From assembly GCA_030248225.1 (NCBI GenBank), contig JASANE010011980.1, forward strand, positions 16,063 to 80,062: a stretch of DNA of 64,000 nt. The letters are read 5' to 3'. Below, piece after piece: positions 41,009 through 52,300 of this stretch. The notes beneath the pieces were generated by a model that had not been told where the DNA came from, ran no database searches, and saw only the letters and a list, made by a program, of their open reading frames with translations. A program made the position numbers and the translations under genes. The first letter of the stretch is position 1. Every line of letters begins with the position of its first letter. Source of the stretch: Trileptium ribeirensis. Its lineage: Eukaryota > Nematoda > Enoplea > Enoplida > Thoracostomopsidae.

Positions 41009-42380
41009 CTATAATCACATGCAGCAGACGCCAGTGAACTTTACATAACAATCTGCTATTGACACAACAACTGTTAAATTTGTGTTTTTCGCTCAGATTG
41101 GCGAAAAGTGAAACGTAAAAAGTTCAAAGCTACGATCGAACCAACCCTCGAGCCAGCGCCTTTAACCACATGCAGCAGACACTGTGAGCTTTACATAATA
41201 ATCGACTATTGGCACAACAACTGTTAAATTTGTGTTCTTCGCTCAGATTGACGAAAAGTGAAACGCAAAAAGTTCAAAGTTAGCATTGCACCGAACCCTC
41301 GACCAAGCGCCTATAATCACATGCAGCAGACGCCAGTGAACTTTACATAACAATCGGCTATTGACACAACAACTGTTAAATAAGTGTTTTTCGCTCAGAT
41401 TGGCGAAAAGTGAAATGTAAAAAGTTTAAAGTTAGGATCGAACCGAACCCTCGAGCAGGTGCCTATAATCACATGCAGCAGACGCCCACGGGCTTTACAT
41501 AACAATCGGCTATTTGTACAATACTGCTAAATTTGTGTTCTTCCCTCAGATTGGCGAAAAGTGAATCGTAAAAAGTTCAAAGTTAGGACCAAACCGAACC
41601 CTCGAGCAGGCGCCTATAATCACATGCAGCAGGTGCCCGTGAACTTTGCATTACAACCGGCTATTGGCACAACAACTGTTAAATTAGTGTTTTTCGCTCA
41701 GCTGGGCGAAAAGTGAAACGTAAAAAGTTCCAAGTTAGGATCGAACCGAACCCTCGAGCAGGTGCCTATAATCACGTGCAGCAGACGCCCGTGACCTTTC
41801 CATAACAAGGGGCTATTTGCACAACAACTGTTGAATTTGTGTTTTTCGCTCAGATGGGCGAAAAGTGAAACGCAAAAAGTTCAAAGTTATGATCGAACCG
41901 AACCCTCGAGCAGGTGCCTATAATCACATGCAGCAGACGCCCACGGGCTTTACATAACAATCGGCTATTTGTACAATACTGCTAAATTTGTGTTCTTCGC
42001 TCAGATTGGCTAAAAGTGAATCGTAAAAAGTTCAAAGTTCGGATCAAACCGAACCCTCGAGCAGGCGCCTATAATCACATGCAGCAGATGCCCGTGAACT
42101 TTGCATTACAACCGGCTATTAGCACAACAACTGTTAAATTAGTGTTTTTCGCTCAGGTGGGCGAAACGTGAAACGTAAAAAGTTCCAAGTTAGGATCGAA
42201 CCGAACCCTCGAGCAGGTGCCTATAATCACGTGCAGCAGACGCCCGTGACCTTTCCATAACAAGGGACTATTTGCACAACAACTGTTGAATTTGTGTTTT
42301 TCGCTCAGATGGGCGAAAAGTGAAACGCAAAAAGTTCAAAGTTAGGATTGAACCGAACCCTCGAGCAGGAGCCTATAATG
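41009..42380. repeat. Satellite array, right block with 455-bp higher-order repeat
   Basis: Nine monomers of 150-152 bp have CGCTCA landmarks (CCCTCA in the fourth) at 41090, 41240, 41392, 41543, 41695, 41847, 41998, 42150 and 42302. The last six form two copies of a three-monomer unit with a constant 455-bp offset. Shared private variants include CCCACGGGCTTTACATAAC and CCGTGACCTTTCCATAAC. Confidence 0.92.
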
Positions 42381-42704
42381 CATGAGTAAACTTTAGTTAC
42401 GCCCATTACCATCATCTTTTGAGAAAAGCGATTGCCATTAAGTCGTTCACTGAACACGAAATTCATTTTTGCGTTAAAGAACAAAAATTAGTCCGTTTCA
42501 TATTCCATACATTATAATTTGAAAATGTTCGCGAACCCACTGGTGTTAAAGACAGGGGCCGAATTGCATTCGCTAATGGCGTTGTGGAACAGAAAAATGT
42601 CGTAATTTGGTACGGCTATTGAAATACGAGTTTTGTTCGCTAACAACGTTTTGTGTATGGTGTCAAAAGAGGATGGTTGGGGGCGTATCTAAACTTTACT
42701 CTTG

Positions 42705-42780
42705 CATAATCACGTGCAGAAGATGCCGCGTCGCATAAGAATCGGCTATTGATACAAGAACTGTTAAATTTGTGTTCCAA
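42705..42780. repeat. Detached partial satellite monomer
   Basis: CATAATCACGTGCAGAAGATG through CGGCTATTGATACAAGAACTGTTAAATTTGTGTT matches the second half of the 152-bp monomer, 325 bases beyond the main array. Intervening DNA (42381-42704) shows nothing recognisable. Confidence 0.8.
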
Positions 42781-43292
42781 GAACTGCGTAAAAATCAAGG
42801 GTGGACGGTTCGTCAAACAACTCTGTGTCCGTTGCGTTTGATTCACTAGAGTTATCTCTGTGCGCATGATAAAGCAAAGGTCAAGAAATGGCAGTTAGTA
42901 AATGAAAAAAATGTATATAATAAAGTGTTCATGAACGAACACAAGAGAGAAAATATTTAACATTTAAGTTTTACAAATAGCAGCAGTAATAGAATAGTGT
43001 TGAAATTACGGATTAGTTTAGACCAGGCGATGGAAAATATTACTAAGAAATTTCGCCATACTGGTATTCAAACGACATGGAACGACGGAATCGTAGCTTT
43101 GGCAAATATATATTAGCTGGAATCGGTAATTTTGTCGGAGCCGAATTCCGCTTACTCGCTGCCAGATACATATCGTCCCGACTCATTCTTACGTATTTTA
43201 AACACAACCCATGATGCATGTATAACGCACGTTTATATTCGTAAAACTGTAATGTCCATACGTCAAAGAGAAAAATTTTCATAAATTAGAGT

Positions 43293-43748
43293 TTATCAGA
43301 ACGTAGTGGAGATTGTGTGTTGCAGGGGTGAAATCTTTTAAATTCCAACGCGATCGACTTAACCGATTTTCGCGAACGACTAAACCGATTTTCATGGTCT
43401 TGGGCTCATTTGAACCGGCATAGTCGATTTACCGTGTACATTCCCGTAGCATTTTTTGATTTGGTGTCTGGGTCAGGGGTCAAAATGTGAGTTTTTTGCC
43501 CCATTTTAGTACCCTTCACGGAAACAAGGTTATTTTTATCTTAACTATCGAATTTTTTTCTGGTTGGTTTTATTTCATAAACTGATAAATGCCGATGCCT
43601 CTTTTTTTGTTTTTCGATTAAGGCTCCGGTTCATTGGGTTTGAGGTATGGCACCCTCGTGGTTCCTCGACCAAAAATTCGTAATTTTATTGTGACGTCTT
43701 GGGAGGCTGATAGCTTGCACTTCGGGGGGTTTCGGGCATGACAAACTT
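43293..43748. repeat. Repeat R3, copy A
   Basis: A 456-bp segment starts near AACGTAGTGGA(G/T) and passes through TTACCGTGTACAT, TTTTTATCTTAAC, CTGGTTGGTTTTAT and GATTAAGGCTCCGGTTC. It ends near a GGGTTT(C/T)GGGCATG string. It aligns with copies B (44002-44475) and C (48645-48885) in the same orientation. Family unknown; probably part of a larger mobile element. Confidence 0.8.
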
Positions 43749-44001
43749 ATTGTCTGTGTTAGTTTTGTTCTAACATGCGCGGTATTGTGTGATATTCACA
43801 TATAGCATAACGACCTATGCTATCAAGAGCTGATTGACTATGCACGCAAAAGGCGGAGGTTTACCTATGCTTCACTACGTGCTGCAATAACGATAGAGTT
43901 ACTAGTTTACTAATCATTGTCACCAACCGCACAGTGCCGTTTCATGGGGTTTCAAGGGCTTTGGGGTAGGCGCACCCGATTCCAAAAATGTAGTCTTTTT
44001 T

Positions 44002-44475
44002 ATCAAAACGTAGTGGATGTTGTGTGTTGCAGGTGTGAAATCTTTTAAATTCCGTTTGTGTGTGTGTGATCGGCCATAACTCGGGAACAACTTAAACGAT
44101 TTTCATGACCTTGGGCTCATTCGAACCAGCAAATTTACCGTGTACATCTCCGAACGGTTTTTTGAATTGTGGTCTGGTTCCATGGTCAGGTGTCAAAATA
44201 GGGGTTTTTGCCCCATTTTAGTCCCATTCACGGAAGCAAGGTTATTTTTATCTTAACTTTCGAATTTTTTCTCTGGTTGGTTTTATTTTACAGTAAAATA
44301 ATAAATGCTGATGCCTCTTTTTTGTTTTTCGATTAAGGCTCCGGTTCTGGATTTATGGGGTTAAAGGTACGGGGTATGGCGCCCCAATGGTTCCCGACCC
44401 AAAATTTTAAATTTTGTTCTGACGTCTTGGACGGCTGATAAGTTTCACCTGGGGGTTTTTGGGCATGGGAAACTC
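44002..44475. repeat. Repeat R3, copy B
   Basis: A full-length partner of copy A. It is followed at 44500-44610 by a third partial segment (B') repeating CCATGGTTC...GTCAGG and TTCACGGAAGCAAG. Confidence 0.8.
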
Positions 44476-44754
44476 ATTGCCCGCGCTGGTTTTGCTCTTT
44501 GACCCATGGTTCCATAAGTGCGGGGGTATGACGCCCCATGGTTCGTGTCAGGTTAAAATGAGGGTTTTTCACTCCATTTTGGTACCCTTCACGGAAGCAA
44601 GATTATTGGGCGCACCTTCGGTTGTGGGGGGGGGCTCAGAAAATGATGGAATCAACAATTTTTCTTCTTCAGTGACCATATTCGACCCAAATTAGCGCAA
44701 AGCGAAAAAAAAATTTATCCACTTCCAGCCCCATCCAGGGGGCGCATACCCACG

Positions 44755-44900
44755 CCCCTAAGTGCGTGGATTGGCACCCAAAAAATTTTTCTCCGATTTC
44801 GAGGTCGTACATTTCAAATATAACGTTAGTTTTATCATCCGGCCATCCACTCAGCCTAAGCTAAGTCGGGGGGCTGCCGTCCCCCAAACCCCCCGCTACT
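44755..44900. repeat. Fragment of the hairpin repeat
   Basis: GGCACCCAAAAAATTTTTCTCCG resembles the left arm at 39490-39515, and GCCTAAGCTAAGTCGGGGGGCTGCCGTCCCCCAAACC resembles the loop at 39690-39760. It appears to be a deletion derivative lacking most of both arms. Confidence 0.5.
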
Positions 44901-45159
44901 AAGCCGCTGCGCTGGCCAAGGTCACAGAGCTCCTCCAGGAATGGCCACTGTGCTTCCCCGCCTGGGTGTGGCGATACTGTTGTCTTGGTATTAAACACAA
45001 ACATATTGACCTTTGAGGCAACAACCTGCAATCTTCGCAGTTCCACCTTCATATCTGTAGTTCTCAATTGCACTTTCAGTATTCTTAAGTTTAACTTAAG
45101 GCTTTTATATCCATCTTATTTATTCGTCATATTGTTTCAGAAATCATTACGTATGTAAC

Positions 45160-45489
45160 ATGCCTGGAGGTAGATCTTCCAACACTCGTTACACCATTAT
45201 ACCGCATGATCAAATCATTCCTCGTGAAAATATACAACATCTTACAATTAAATATAACACCATTGTACGCCGAACAATACACTATGACCAAACACTATCC
45301 CTACTAACAGAACTGATGCTAATTGCTAATACTAAGACGTGCGTGTGCGGCCAACCCTGCCATCTAGCTTCCCGCAATGATGTCGTACGACACGATAACT
45401 ATGAGTGGCGTTGCAGTGACTACAAAACTGCAAACACAAATATTCAATCCGCCATAATTCATTTTTTTCAACCACCATCTAACTCTTGA
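45160..45489 (+). pseudogene. ISXO2/IS1595-like (Merlin-type) transposase, 5' part
   Basis: The frame opens at an ATG with MPGGRSSNTRY and contains a zinc-binding N-terminal pattern typical of the ISXO2-like family: CVCGQPCH, then YEWRCSDY and the NIQSAIIHFF helix. It stops at TGA (45487-45489), shortly before the hAT insertion. With the 3' part it forms one decayed transposase gene. Merlin elements are the eukaryotic members of this DDE family. The stop, the insertion and later frame changes mean it cannot make an intact enzyme. Confidence 0.7.
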
Positions 45490-45521
45490 AAAAATAATAA
45501 TCCTAATATTCGGGTACCTAG

Positions 45522-47377
45522 TAGAGATGAAACCGGGTCACTACAACGTGACCCGGTAAGGCATGTGACCCGGTTAGCGGCAGACCCTACGACCCGAACA
45601 GAGCTAGCACGATCAGGTATACATCAACTTACAAACGCACAACTGTGAGAATATGCTCTTTGTGGAATGTCTTCTTTTCATATATTAATATATCAGTTGT
45701 TATATTAGTTTTGCACTTCGATAGATTTGAGTTTTGCGCTTTGTTGTGGACACTCAGCCGACAGGTTGTCGTTGCCCAGGCTGCACGACGAGGACGTGGT
45801 CCACAAAGCAGCTCACCTCCCATTCCCCATCCACCACCCGACCAGGATTATTTGGCGTTTTATTCAGTAAGCTTGTCCTTTATTGTTTTGTATACTAGCA
45901 GCTGTGATTCAACGGAGCTGGGAGAAAGCCTAGCTCTGTCCTTCCTTGCAATCTTGCCCTCTGCAGAGAAGCTTCGTTCTGATTCCGAACTAGATGCTTG
46001 AATAACTAATATGCGTTGAGCTGCGAAGGCCATGTAAGGGAAGCGGTAACAGTTCTTTCCCCACCAACGCAGTGGATCAAAGTTATCCATACATTGCTCG
46101 TCAAATGGCCCTTGTAAACTGGTGTACCTTGCTATTTCTTCGTCAAGTAACTTTTGGAAATATTAGGGAGTTAGAGATCGTCACTTATAGAACTTTTATA
46201 TAAGAGTTTAGTTTTGGGCTGTGTCAATGTCCAAGATACTAAATAGGCAATCATGTGTAAGGAGAATGAATATCTTATAAGACTTTTTTTTCAAATTTGC
46301 TGCTCGCTTAGGACGATGTAATTGTGAAGCCAAAATTATTTGCCTGTGACCCGATAGCTCGATCCCTACACACATACTAGAGCCGTAGCTAAAACCGTTC
46401 AACCTATAAAAGTCAATGTGCTAGAATCATCACCGTTAAACATGTAAGCCCGTTTTCGGTCTGACCCATGGGCGCACCATCCGTGGGGGTCGCACCATCC
46501 GTGGGGGTCGCTAGGGTCCGGACCTCTCACTTTACAGAATGCGCAAGTTTACGACCTTGGGAACCCCAAACTATTCCTGTCATTATCAGCTCGGTCTGAA
46601 ACGGCCCCCCATCAATTTCACCTGACCCCTCGCCCCACATGTCACACTTCGCCACAAATCCGATCCAAGCCCTCAGCTAGAAATTTAAGCTGAATCACCA
46701 CACTTTGTTTAGGAGCGCTGCACAATTGCAATGGGCAGGAAATTTAAAAAAACAATTACAACTTATCGAGCAACAAAGCGTATAAAATAATTCGAAGTTA
46801 ACAAATAAAAACGTTACAAAATCAAAAATAACAAATAGCAAATAATATGTATATGCATGATTTTATAAAACATTGAATGAGTAACCATATATAGCAAACA
46901 TTATTATAGAGTAGACGTTCGACGAAGCATGTTATGTGTATGTTGCTGGTTCCTTCTCCTTCTCATTGCGGCGCCTCTGGATTCACGCAGAAAGTCATAC
47001 TGCATACCAACTAAAACAGCAAGCAATGTGCTAAACCAAGCGAAACAAAGGCGCCAATTTTCTTTGGAAAAATTGTATAGAGGCACATCATGCACCATAA
47101 CAACTGAACCTCTAGGGAGGCAATTAACCAATGGCCTTCCCGTAAATACGCCCTTGGTTTACTGTCTACCATATTGCTTATTGCAGCACTAAAATAAAAG
47201 CAAACGGTAACAGGACACTGCACAATCAGTAATAAAGCAGCAACGGCAAGCAGCGTTCGTATCGACATTTGGTATGCTGTTTGTATGTTTACTTGGGCAA
47301 TCTCGGCTACCGGGTCAGGGGTGTGACCCGGTAACCCGGTCAGAAAAGTGACCCGAACTGACCCGGTTTCATCTCTG
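45522..47377. mobile_element. 1856-bp hAT transposon inserted in the Merlin-like gene
   Basis: The left end TAGAGATGAAACCGGGTCA and the right end, inverted, CAGAGATGAAACCGGGTCA give a 19-bp TIR with one mismatch. The 8-bp target duplication GTACCTAG is perfect (45514-45521 and 47378-47385). Subterminal GTGACCCGGT strings occur at both ends. It carries a hAT transposase C-terminus on the minus strand (45860-46163), so the superfamily is supported by target size, ends and protein. The remaining transposase appears deleted or decayed. An 18-bp unit, GCACCATCCGTGGGGGTC, is duplicated exactly near 46473-46509. Confidence 0.92.
45860..46163 (-). pseudogene. hAT transposase C-terminal dimerisation domain
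   Basis: The minus-strand frame reads from LLDEEIARYTSLQG through DPLRWWGKNCYRFPYMAFAA and ILVIQASSSESERSFSAEGK to RARLSPSSVESQLLVY. The order PL.WW...FP.(..)A..IL.I.ASS..SER.FS..G with a later RL.P..V is the hallmark of the hAT family dimerisation region. An in-frame stop precedes the fragment, and the catalytic RNase H-like part and zinc finger were not found. This is a remnant, probably of the autonomous ancestor of the surrounding element. Confidence 0.85.
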
Positions 47378-48024
47378 GTACCTAGACAATCTGAGGAGCA
47401 AATTTATAATTAAAGAACTGAAAATTGGAACCGAAGCCGCCACAAATTGGTACAACTACTGCAGGGACATTGCAGTACGGTATGACCGTGTTCACTGGCA
47501 AAATTTAATGCTTGGCGGCCCTAACATCGATGTCCAGATCGACGAACCCGTGTTCTTTCGTCAAAAATACCATAGCAGCCAACCACGGCGCAAACATGGC
47601 TGGGTTCTGGGCATGCTTGAACGGCAAACCCAAAAATGCCTTCTGTTTCCAATCCCAAACCGCACAATTCAAACAATAATGCCACTCATCATACAGCACG
47701 GCCACCCCGGCACCAGGATACTCACCGATAGCTTCACAACATACATCCACGGCATGCGCAACCTGTCTCGGCCGTACCCTCGTCCCCTTACAACCACGCT
47801 TTGGTCAATCACAAAAACCGCAAATTCGTCAGCCCTCAAGACCCAACGCCCACGCTCAGAACATCGACGGTCTTTGGGGCCCCATCAAATATTCTTTCGT
47901 CAACGTGCTAGCATCGCCGCCGAACTGTTTCCTCGCTATCTGTACGAATACATGTGGCGTCAGCAATTCCGTTACAACGTACTAGGAGCGTTCTTTTATC
48001 AGTTATGCGACATGTATCTCTTCT
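47378..48024 (+). pseudogene. ISXO2/IS1595-like (Merlin-type) transposase, 3' part
   Basis: It continues the gene interrupted at 45521. The frame reads KELKIGTEAATNWYNYCRDI, then GGPNIDVQIDEPVFF with the first catalytic aspartate, GWVLGMLERQTQKC, and RILTDSFTTY with the second aspartate. The reading frame then changes twice. In another frame at 47846-47879 lies HAQNIDGLWG, where the family normally has a glutamate (HT..IEG.W); here the third acidic residue is aspartate. The original frame returns for EYMWRQQFRYN before the stop at 48022-48024. Frame changes near 47840 and 47895 confirm a pseudogene. Confidence 0.75.
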
Positions 48025-48644
48025 AAGGTAACCAAATCACATTTTTCTACTACTTATTTAATTCTGACATCTATATCCGCCACCAATGACGGCAAGTTTT
48101 GTAACTATCTTGTATTTTAAGAAAATTAACACTGCAATTTCATTTTCCATATCTCATTAACTAGCAGCGCAATCTTTTTATCAATAACACTGTCACAAAG
48201 CCTGCCATTTTTATATAATATATGAAAAAATTGGGAAAATCAGTCAATCCGTTCGTGAGATATGTTCAAAAATGTAAAAATTTTTATCTATTTTTTTCGA
48301 CCCTTAATTTTACGGGTTCACAGTGAACCCCACAGCCATGCTAGAGCTTCGTGACCTTCGAAAGAGCGCAAAAATAGGTCTATGGGGGTAGGGGGGTTGA
48401 CAATTTTAAGCCCAACTTTAGGCGTTTTAATGCCAAAAATGCAAGTTATTGCTCATTTTGAATCCACCAAAAATTCAATAATATTGATAAAGCATCTGAG
48501 GTATAGCTGAAAAGGGTCGACCATGATTGCGAAGCCATCGGTTTTGGGTATGAGATGATTGGGGGTCCAGAGACTATGGGGGCATAGCTGAAAAGATGGT
48601 GGGCCCCTTCCCCGAATTTCCCCCTCCCCCCCAACCGAAGGAGG

Positions 48645-48885
48645 GCCGATTATTTTTATCTTAGCTTTCGAACTTTTTCTCTGGTTGGTTTTATTGCATA
48701 GTAAAATGATAAATGCTGATGCCTCTTTTTTTGTTTTCCGATTAAATCCGCAGTTCTCTAGTTATGGGGTTTGAGGTATGGTGCTCCAATGGTTCCTCGA
48801 TTCAAAATTCGCAAATTTTGTTCTGATGTCCTGGGCGGCTGAAAAGTTTCACTTGGGGGTTTTCGGGCATGGGAAACTGATTGTT
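48645..48885. repeat. Repeat R3, copy C (3' half)
   Basis: It matches the second halves of copies A and B (TTATTTTTATCTTAGCTTTCGAA, CTGGTTGGTTTTAT, TGATGCCTCTTTTT, then GGCATGGGAAACT). Copies A/B and C lie on opposite sides of the Merlin-like gene in direct orientation. Confidence 0.8.
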
Positions 48886-49310
48886 GTCAGTCACTCACAC
48901 CATGTGTTTATCAAGTTGTTGCACTGCTGAACACAGAAGCGCTTTTCGAAATGAATAGTCCTTCCAATTAGCTACTTTTGGTCGAAGCCAAAATCTCTAT
49001 ATCTTCGCCATTCAAATGCAGCTTGAGCTTTGCAGTCAGATTTTTGTTCGCTGTATGTGTTCCGTTGAACGGCACTCGTATAGAGAAAACCTCTACAAAA
49101 ATGCAATGAGTGAAAACCGATCATGCGGTTATCAGTATCCTGAGCCTAACCCATAGGTATAGGCATAGGTATTTTACAGCATTCAGCGCGACATAATGAA
49201 TGCAATGTACATAAATAAATGTAGCTAATTGTGATTCATTACATATTACATAATCGTTTCTTATTTGTTATATATTTAGATCATAGTATGTTAATTTATT
49301 GAAAAATTAG

Positions 49311-49315
49311 TTCAG
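49311..49315 (+). other. Candidate 3' splice acceptor six bases before the SZT2 ATG
   Basis: TTCAG ends at 49315 and only TTCCCA separates it from the start codon. In a nematode this fits trans-splicing of a spliced leader directly onto the coding sequence, or the end of a 5' UTR intron. The upstream tract (GAAAAATTAG) is only a moderate polypyrimidine tract. Confidence 0.35.
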
Positions 49316-49321
49316 TTCCCA

Positions 49322-52300
49322 ATGGCTGCTACTGGCGAAAATAGTATACCATCAGTCAACGCGGATCACGTCTTTCTTCTAATGAAACATGGATTCCGTA
49401 TTTCACGAAATACACGTGCTCAGTGGTACTTTCAACACTTGAATAAATGCATTACATGGGATCCGATGGATCCTCAGTCTAGTATTAACGACGGAAGCGA
49501 GGACCTTGACATTGTCGGTATTGTAAGCGGCACGGCGTCAAACAAATTTCGTGACGGCACCTCGTCGGTAGCAAACAATGTTCAGCAAGTAGTGAGCGGT
49601 TCGGCGGAGACAAAGACGACTCAGCACGGTAGTGCTAATTCGCATGGCAGTTCATCAGCGTCTTCAATATGCCGGTTCGAGCGGTCGCCAAGCGTTGAAA
49701 CGGTGCCAATCATCAATCGATATCTTATTACCGCGTCGACTGTTGTGACGTTTCTATCGCGTAGCCATCGCCTTGTTTTTCATCTTGATCTAAGTCCTTC
49801 ATTGGCTGTTGTCGACAATTATCTGGATAAAGTTTTGTACGATAGTGTATTTTGTGCGTTGGCCGATTGCTTGCGTCGCCTCGTGCATCAGTTTGTCATT
49901 CCCGGCAGCGGTGGTAGGCTGTACCGCCCGTCGCTATTTGTGACGATAATTGCACATTCTCCATTCTTCGTTGTCAATAAGAATCAAGTTCTTGTTCAGG
50001 GTTGCCTGGTAACGAGCACAAATTTAGAGGACATTTTGGAAATTGTACGACAAAAACTGATTGATTTTGAACAAATGGTAGCAAAAACGATATTTCATGC
50101 ATTAGAGCATTTGGAGGTTCAAAAGCAGTTTTCAGAGTCGCTGACCGGTCGACTATTTGAGCAAGAACTACACAGCCCAAGCGGACGGTTCGGGTGGGGC
50201 AAATACTTGTCTTGTGGAGTTGGAACGTTCAATGGGATTTCGAAATGCGCCATGGTCTCACCAGATACTGGTCTGATCAATATTCTTAGAAAAGGGATCC
50301 TTGCGGTTCAATTGTTACCCGAAAACACATCGGCATCGCTTGTTGTAATAACAGATGGTGTCAATGCTATGCCCGACACTATACTTCTCAATGCGATACT
50401 AACTCAACTGCGAAGTTTAACAGTGGCATGCTCGTTTATACAAGTGCGCAGCGGTTATCATCCGGAATGCTCGTTTGCGCACGTGCCAAACTCAGAGTTA
50501 ATGCAGTTTTTGGCGATGGCAACGTTTGGCGCTTACTTGCCACTACAGCCAAATATCAGCGTGGACTGCAGTTGTGGTCTGAATTTGTATCAGAAGGCGA
50601 TTTTATGCTGGACGTTTCAGCGGGCTGTTTACGGATTTAAATTCGACCCTATAATTCATCAGCGATGGGAGGAATCATCTTGGAATGTGCGACATCCATC
50701 GTTTATTGAAAATGCCGAGTGTCCGTTGTTGAAGAAGTTGCTTGCAACGAAGGATCTACCAACGTCGTTGACAAATGTTCTCTATGTTCGACTCAGGGAG
50801 GGTTACACTATTAGCGATGTCAACCTTGACAATAACGAAGCGGCGATCATGGTTCGGCTTGTGTTGCCTTGGCATGACCATGTAAATGTTGTCTATCAAG
50901 TTGCTGCGGAGTGGCCGCTGCGATCACGCGACAGCTCGATTAGAACACGATGTGAACTTTCAGTAGAAGCTCCGTACGAATTCCTACATGAAATTCAAGT
51001 CGGAAATCCAATGTTCAAAAGTCCGTACCGAAAATCTGTCATCAGTTGTTTCAACAATTCCATGAATGCTCTGATGGATGCCGACCGTTTGTTAATGCAT
51101 CTTCATTCGTTCAACTACGATCCTGCTTACTATACGATTCCCGAAGGAGTCAAGAAAGGAATGCCGGTGTTCGGAGTGCATAATGGTGACCTGTGTGTTT
51201 CGTCGATTGATTATATGGAAAAATATCCGTTATTTTGCGAATTTTGGTGCAGGGTGTGCAAGCTGGATATCAACATTTGGCAAAAGTGGCTGCATACACA
51301 TCGACTGACCATTATCCTGCAACACGACACTCCGTTGCCTCGGCATTCAATGCACTACGGACACTCGGGAATATCTTGTTTGAAAGCGGTGAATGCGGTT
51401 CATGAATTACTTTGCGCATTTACATCATTTACACTGATGGAAAATCATTCCTACATATCGTTTATGTACGAAAACGACCAAGAAGCGCCGTCGTATTTTT
51501 ACATAATTCGTCTTATTATGAAACCGCCGTGTGTTACGCTACGAATAGCATTCCTGGGCGGCGTTCGAGGTCTCCGACGTAACGAAATTGTTCAAGAATT
51601 GCGCGATCAAATATTGTCGCGACAAATTAGACAAGCTCGCGACTCGGATATCGATGCCGCCTACCAACTACAACGCCGGTCTTGGGCTCGCAATTCACCG
51701 CTTCATTGTCCAGTCTACGAAATGCCCGCATGCACAATGATTAGTAAGCCAGTTGAAAAAATTCTTATTTGTTACGATGACATCCCACAAGATTTATCAT
51801 GTTTTCTTTCGATCGACTACGATACTGAAGGTTTTGGTATATTTGGCAACCGTGATTCTCACAGTGACCCAACGCTAATGCAAAACCGAGTCGCGTCAAC
51901 TGTATACAATCTGCTATCACGATATTTACATCGTCGCCGATGGGTATGGTCAATGAGACGTGATTGCGATGGCGCTTCTCTGGGACCCGAAACCTCTTTG
52001 ATTTTGCAGACCCTCGCAAAACGACGCCTTCACGAAGGTTTTAAATTTGCTTCGACTGCTGTTGGAATTTTAAACATGGTTATTGAAGTGGCGACTACGG
52101 ATCGTGGCAATGTTGGGGCAATTTCGATGAGTACCAACCACCGTAGGATAAAAGATGGAAGCATTGATGACAATGATATCACCGCCGGCTCAGAATTAAC
52201 TGAATTCAGCCCTATATCCAATGTGCGCGCAGATCATGGCTCAACTTGCGTCATTCAGTACATTATCTTTCCTCCAGTTCCAGCAACAATTCCAATTCTT

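Larger units (their letters stand above)
48025..49321. other. Intergenic DNA between transposon nest and SZT2
   Basis: It holds repeat R3 copy C (48645-48885) and a G- and C-run-rich segment (48300-48640) that may belong to the same element. The last 400 bases before SZT2 are AT-rich and presumably contain its promoter; no specific promoter motif was identified. Confidence 0.6.

Noticed and set aside
41090..42370. GGTTCGATCC on the minus strand of each satellite monomer resembles a pol III B box (tRNA-derived SINE)
   Set aside because: No matching A box at proper distance and no foldable T-arm were found; a single short motif is not enough.
38911..42380. Regularly spaced repeats reminiscent of a CRISPR array
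   Set aside because: The whole 150-bp unit is conserved, with no unique spacers. It is a tandem satellite in a eukaryotic genome.
46904..47268. Minus-strand frames inside the hAT element as further transposase domains
   Set aside because: No zinc-finger BED or RNase H-like motif could be recognised; composition is not convincing.
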